From the NCBI GenBank assembly GCA_937914815.1, contig CALDMI010000248.1, positions 1-5,680 of the forward strand: a stretch of 5,680 nucleotides of DNA, written 5' to 3'. Each line of letters opens with the position of its first letter. Within the stretch, counting starts at the first letter, position 1. Shown piece after piece: positions 5,269-5,680 of the stretch. A program made the translations under genes and the position numbers. This stretch comes from an uncultured Clostridia bacterium (GTDB lineage Bacteria; Bacillota; Clostridia; Oscillospirales; CAG-272). Below the pieces are notes generated by a model, which had not been told where the DNA came from, searched no databases, and saw only the letters and a program-made list of their open reading frames with translations.

Positions 5269-5680
5269 TCAGTCTCTCTTTTTCCCGCAATCGGGGCAGA
5301 ACTTCACATCTGCGGCATTCTTCTTTCCGCAGCCGGGGCAGACCCACTCGCCCGCCGGGCGTGGTGCGCCGCACTCGGAGCAGAACTTCCCGGTGTTCTT
5401 CGCGCCGCACTTACAGGTCCATGCCGCGGGAGCCTCCGGGCGGGGGGACCCGCACTCGGAACAGAACTTTCCGGTATTCTTCGCGCCGCACTTACAGGTC
5501 CACCCGTCAGAGGTGGCGGCAGCCTCGCGCCGCTCGGCATCCCGCTTCATCTGTTCTCTGTTCGTCTCGGACGCTGACGCCATGAAGTTACCGGTAGCGC
5601 CCATGCCCATACCCATGCCGACGAAGGCACCGGTCGCGCCGTTTGCATTTGAGCCGGCAGCCTCGAAGCCGCGGGCAACA
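5269..5680 (-). CDS. C-terminus of SPFH-domain 'virion core' (YdjI-like) protein with three zinc ribbons
   Basis: Only the last 136 residues are visible; the frame is open to the right edge, so the SPFH domain is expected beyond it. The visible part starts with VARGFEAAGSNANG and a Gly/Met-rich stretch (GMGMGMG), then a charged Ala-rich segment (about 50-58). Three zinc-binding ribbons follow. Ribbons one and two both read WTCKCGAKNTGKFCSECG with a CxC...CxxC pattern; the third (WVCPGCGKKNAADVKFCPDC) has CxxC...CxxC. The protein ends GKKRD. This end is typical of YdjI-like SPFH proteins, which in Bacillus are soluble, oligomerise, and are brought to the membrane by YdjG/YdjH-type partners. 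The next two genes encode just such proteins, which strengthens the call. The nearly identical first two ribbons suggest a recent internal duplication. The alternative is an unrelated zinc-ribbon protein, since the SPFH domain itself is not seen. Confidence 0.78.
   Translation of the reverse strand, partial: VARGFEAAGSNANGATGAFVGMGMGMGATGNFMASASETNREQMKRDAERREAAATSDGWTCKCGAKNTGKFCSECGSPRPEAPAAWTCKCGAKNTGKFCSECGAPRPAGEWVCPGCGKKNAADVKFCPDCGKKRD
5369..5502 (-). repeat. Tandem zinc-ribbon duplication within the SPFH gene
   Basis: Two 53-base blocks (5502-5450 and 5421-5369) are the same at 50 positions, with a period of 81 bases (27 codons). The three differences are all at third codon positions and silent. 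Sequence between the blocks encodes different Pro/Ala-rich linkers. The pattern suggests recent duplication or gene conversion. Confidence 0.85.

Noticed and set aside
4323..5585. Long plus-strand open frame (420 codons) opposite the zinc-ribbon and SPFH genes
   Set aside because: It is antisense to two genes with clear zinc ribbons, reads as Arg/Ser/Pro-rich composition without a recognisable domain, and crosses the intergenic hairpins. It is best explained by codon bias of the real genes.

Overview
The window looks like a piece of a chromosome from an anaerobic, probably gut-associated member of the Clostridia (Oscillospirales- or Christensenellales-like). This is an inference from several signs. 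The LexA has a Cys-Gly cleavage site and its operator is the Bacillus/Clostridium type. Ribosome binding sites are strong AGGAGG/AAGGAG, and there is a DUF975 membrane protein. Coding DNA is fairly GC-rich while intergenic DNA is AT-rich, and isoleucine is often encoded by AUA. All six genes lie on the minus strand, so transcription runs from the right edge to the left. No plus-strand gene, RNA gene, CRISPR array or mobile element was recognised.

Region by region, from right to left. (1) 5680-3340 is a three-gene cluster: the C-terminus of an SPFH (YdjI-like, 'virion core') protein with three zinc ribbons, a tail-anchored double zinc-ribbon protein (YdjG-like), and a TPM-like membrane protein with a signal sequence and a Gly-rich tail (YdjH-like). 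The last two genes overlap through a TTG start on a TGA stop. The cluster ends in a strong intrinsic terminator at about 3292-3236. (2) 3173-2491 is lexA, with a textbook TTGACA-17-TATAAT promoter and a 13/14 match to the Gram-positive SOS box between promoter and start codon. (3) 2447-1767 is a DUF975 multi-pass membrane protein with its own TTGCAT-17-TATAAT promoter. (4) About 1708 to the left edge is a two-component operon: an OmpR-family response regulator whose stop overlaps (ATGA) the start of a membrane histidine kinase that runs off the window. An 11-bp tandem direct repeat sits just upstream of the regulator's -10 box and is a good candidate autoregulatory site.

How the genes may work together. 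The SPFH/zinc-ribbon/TPM trio resembles the YdjG-YdjH-YdjI proteins that accompany PspA in the Bacillus subtilis membrane-stress response, but the gene order differs and no PspA is visible here. lexA is an independently controlled SOS master repressor. The two-component system is probably an envelope sensor of unknown signal. The terminators and separate promoters suggest four independent transcription units rather than one system. The least described parts are the reordered SPFH module with its nearly identical duplicated zinc ribbons, the GC-rich hairpins between its genes, and the phased repeat at the two-component promoter.
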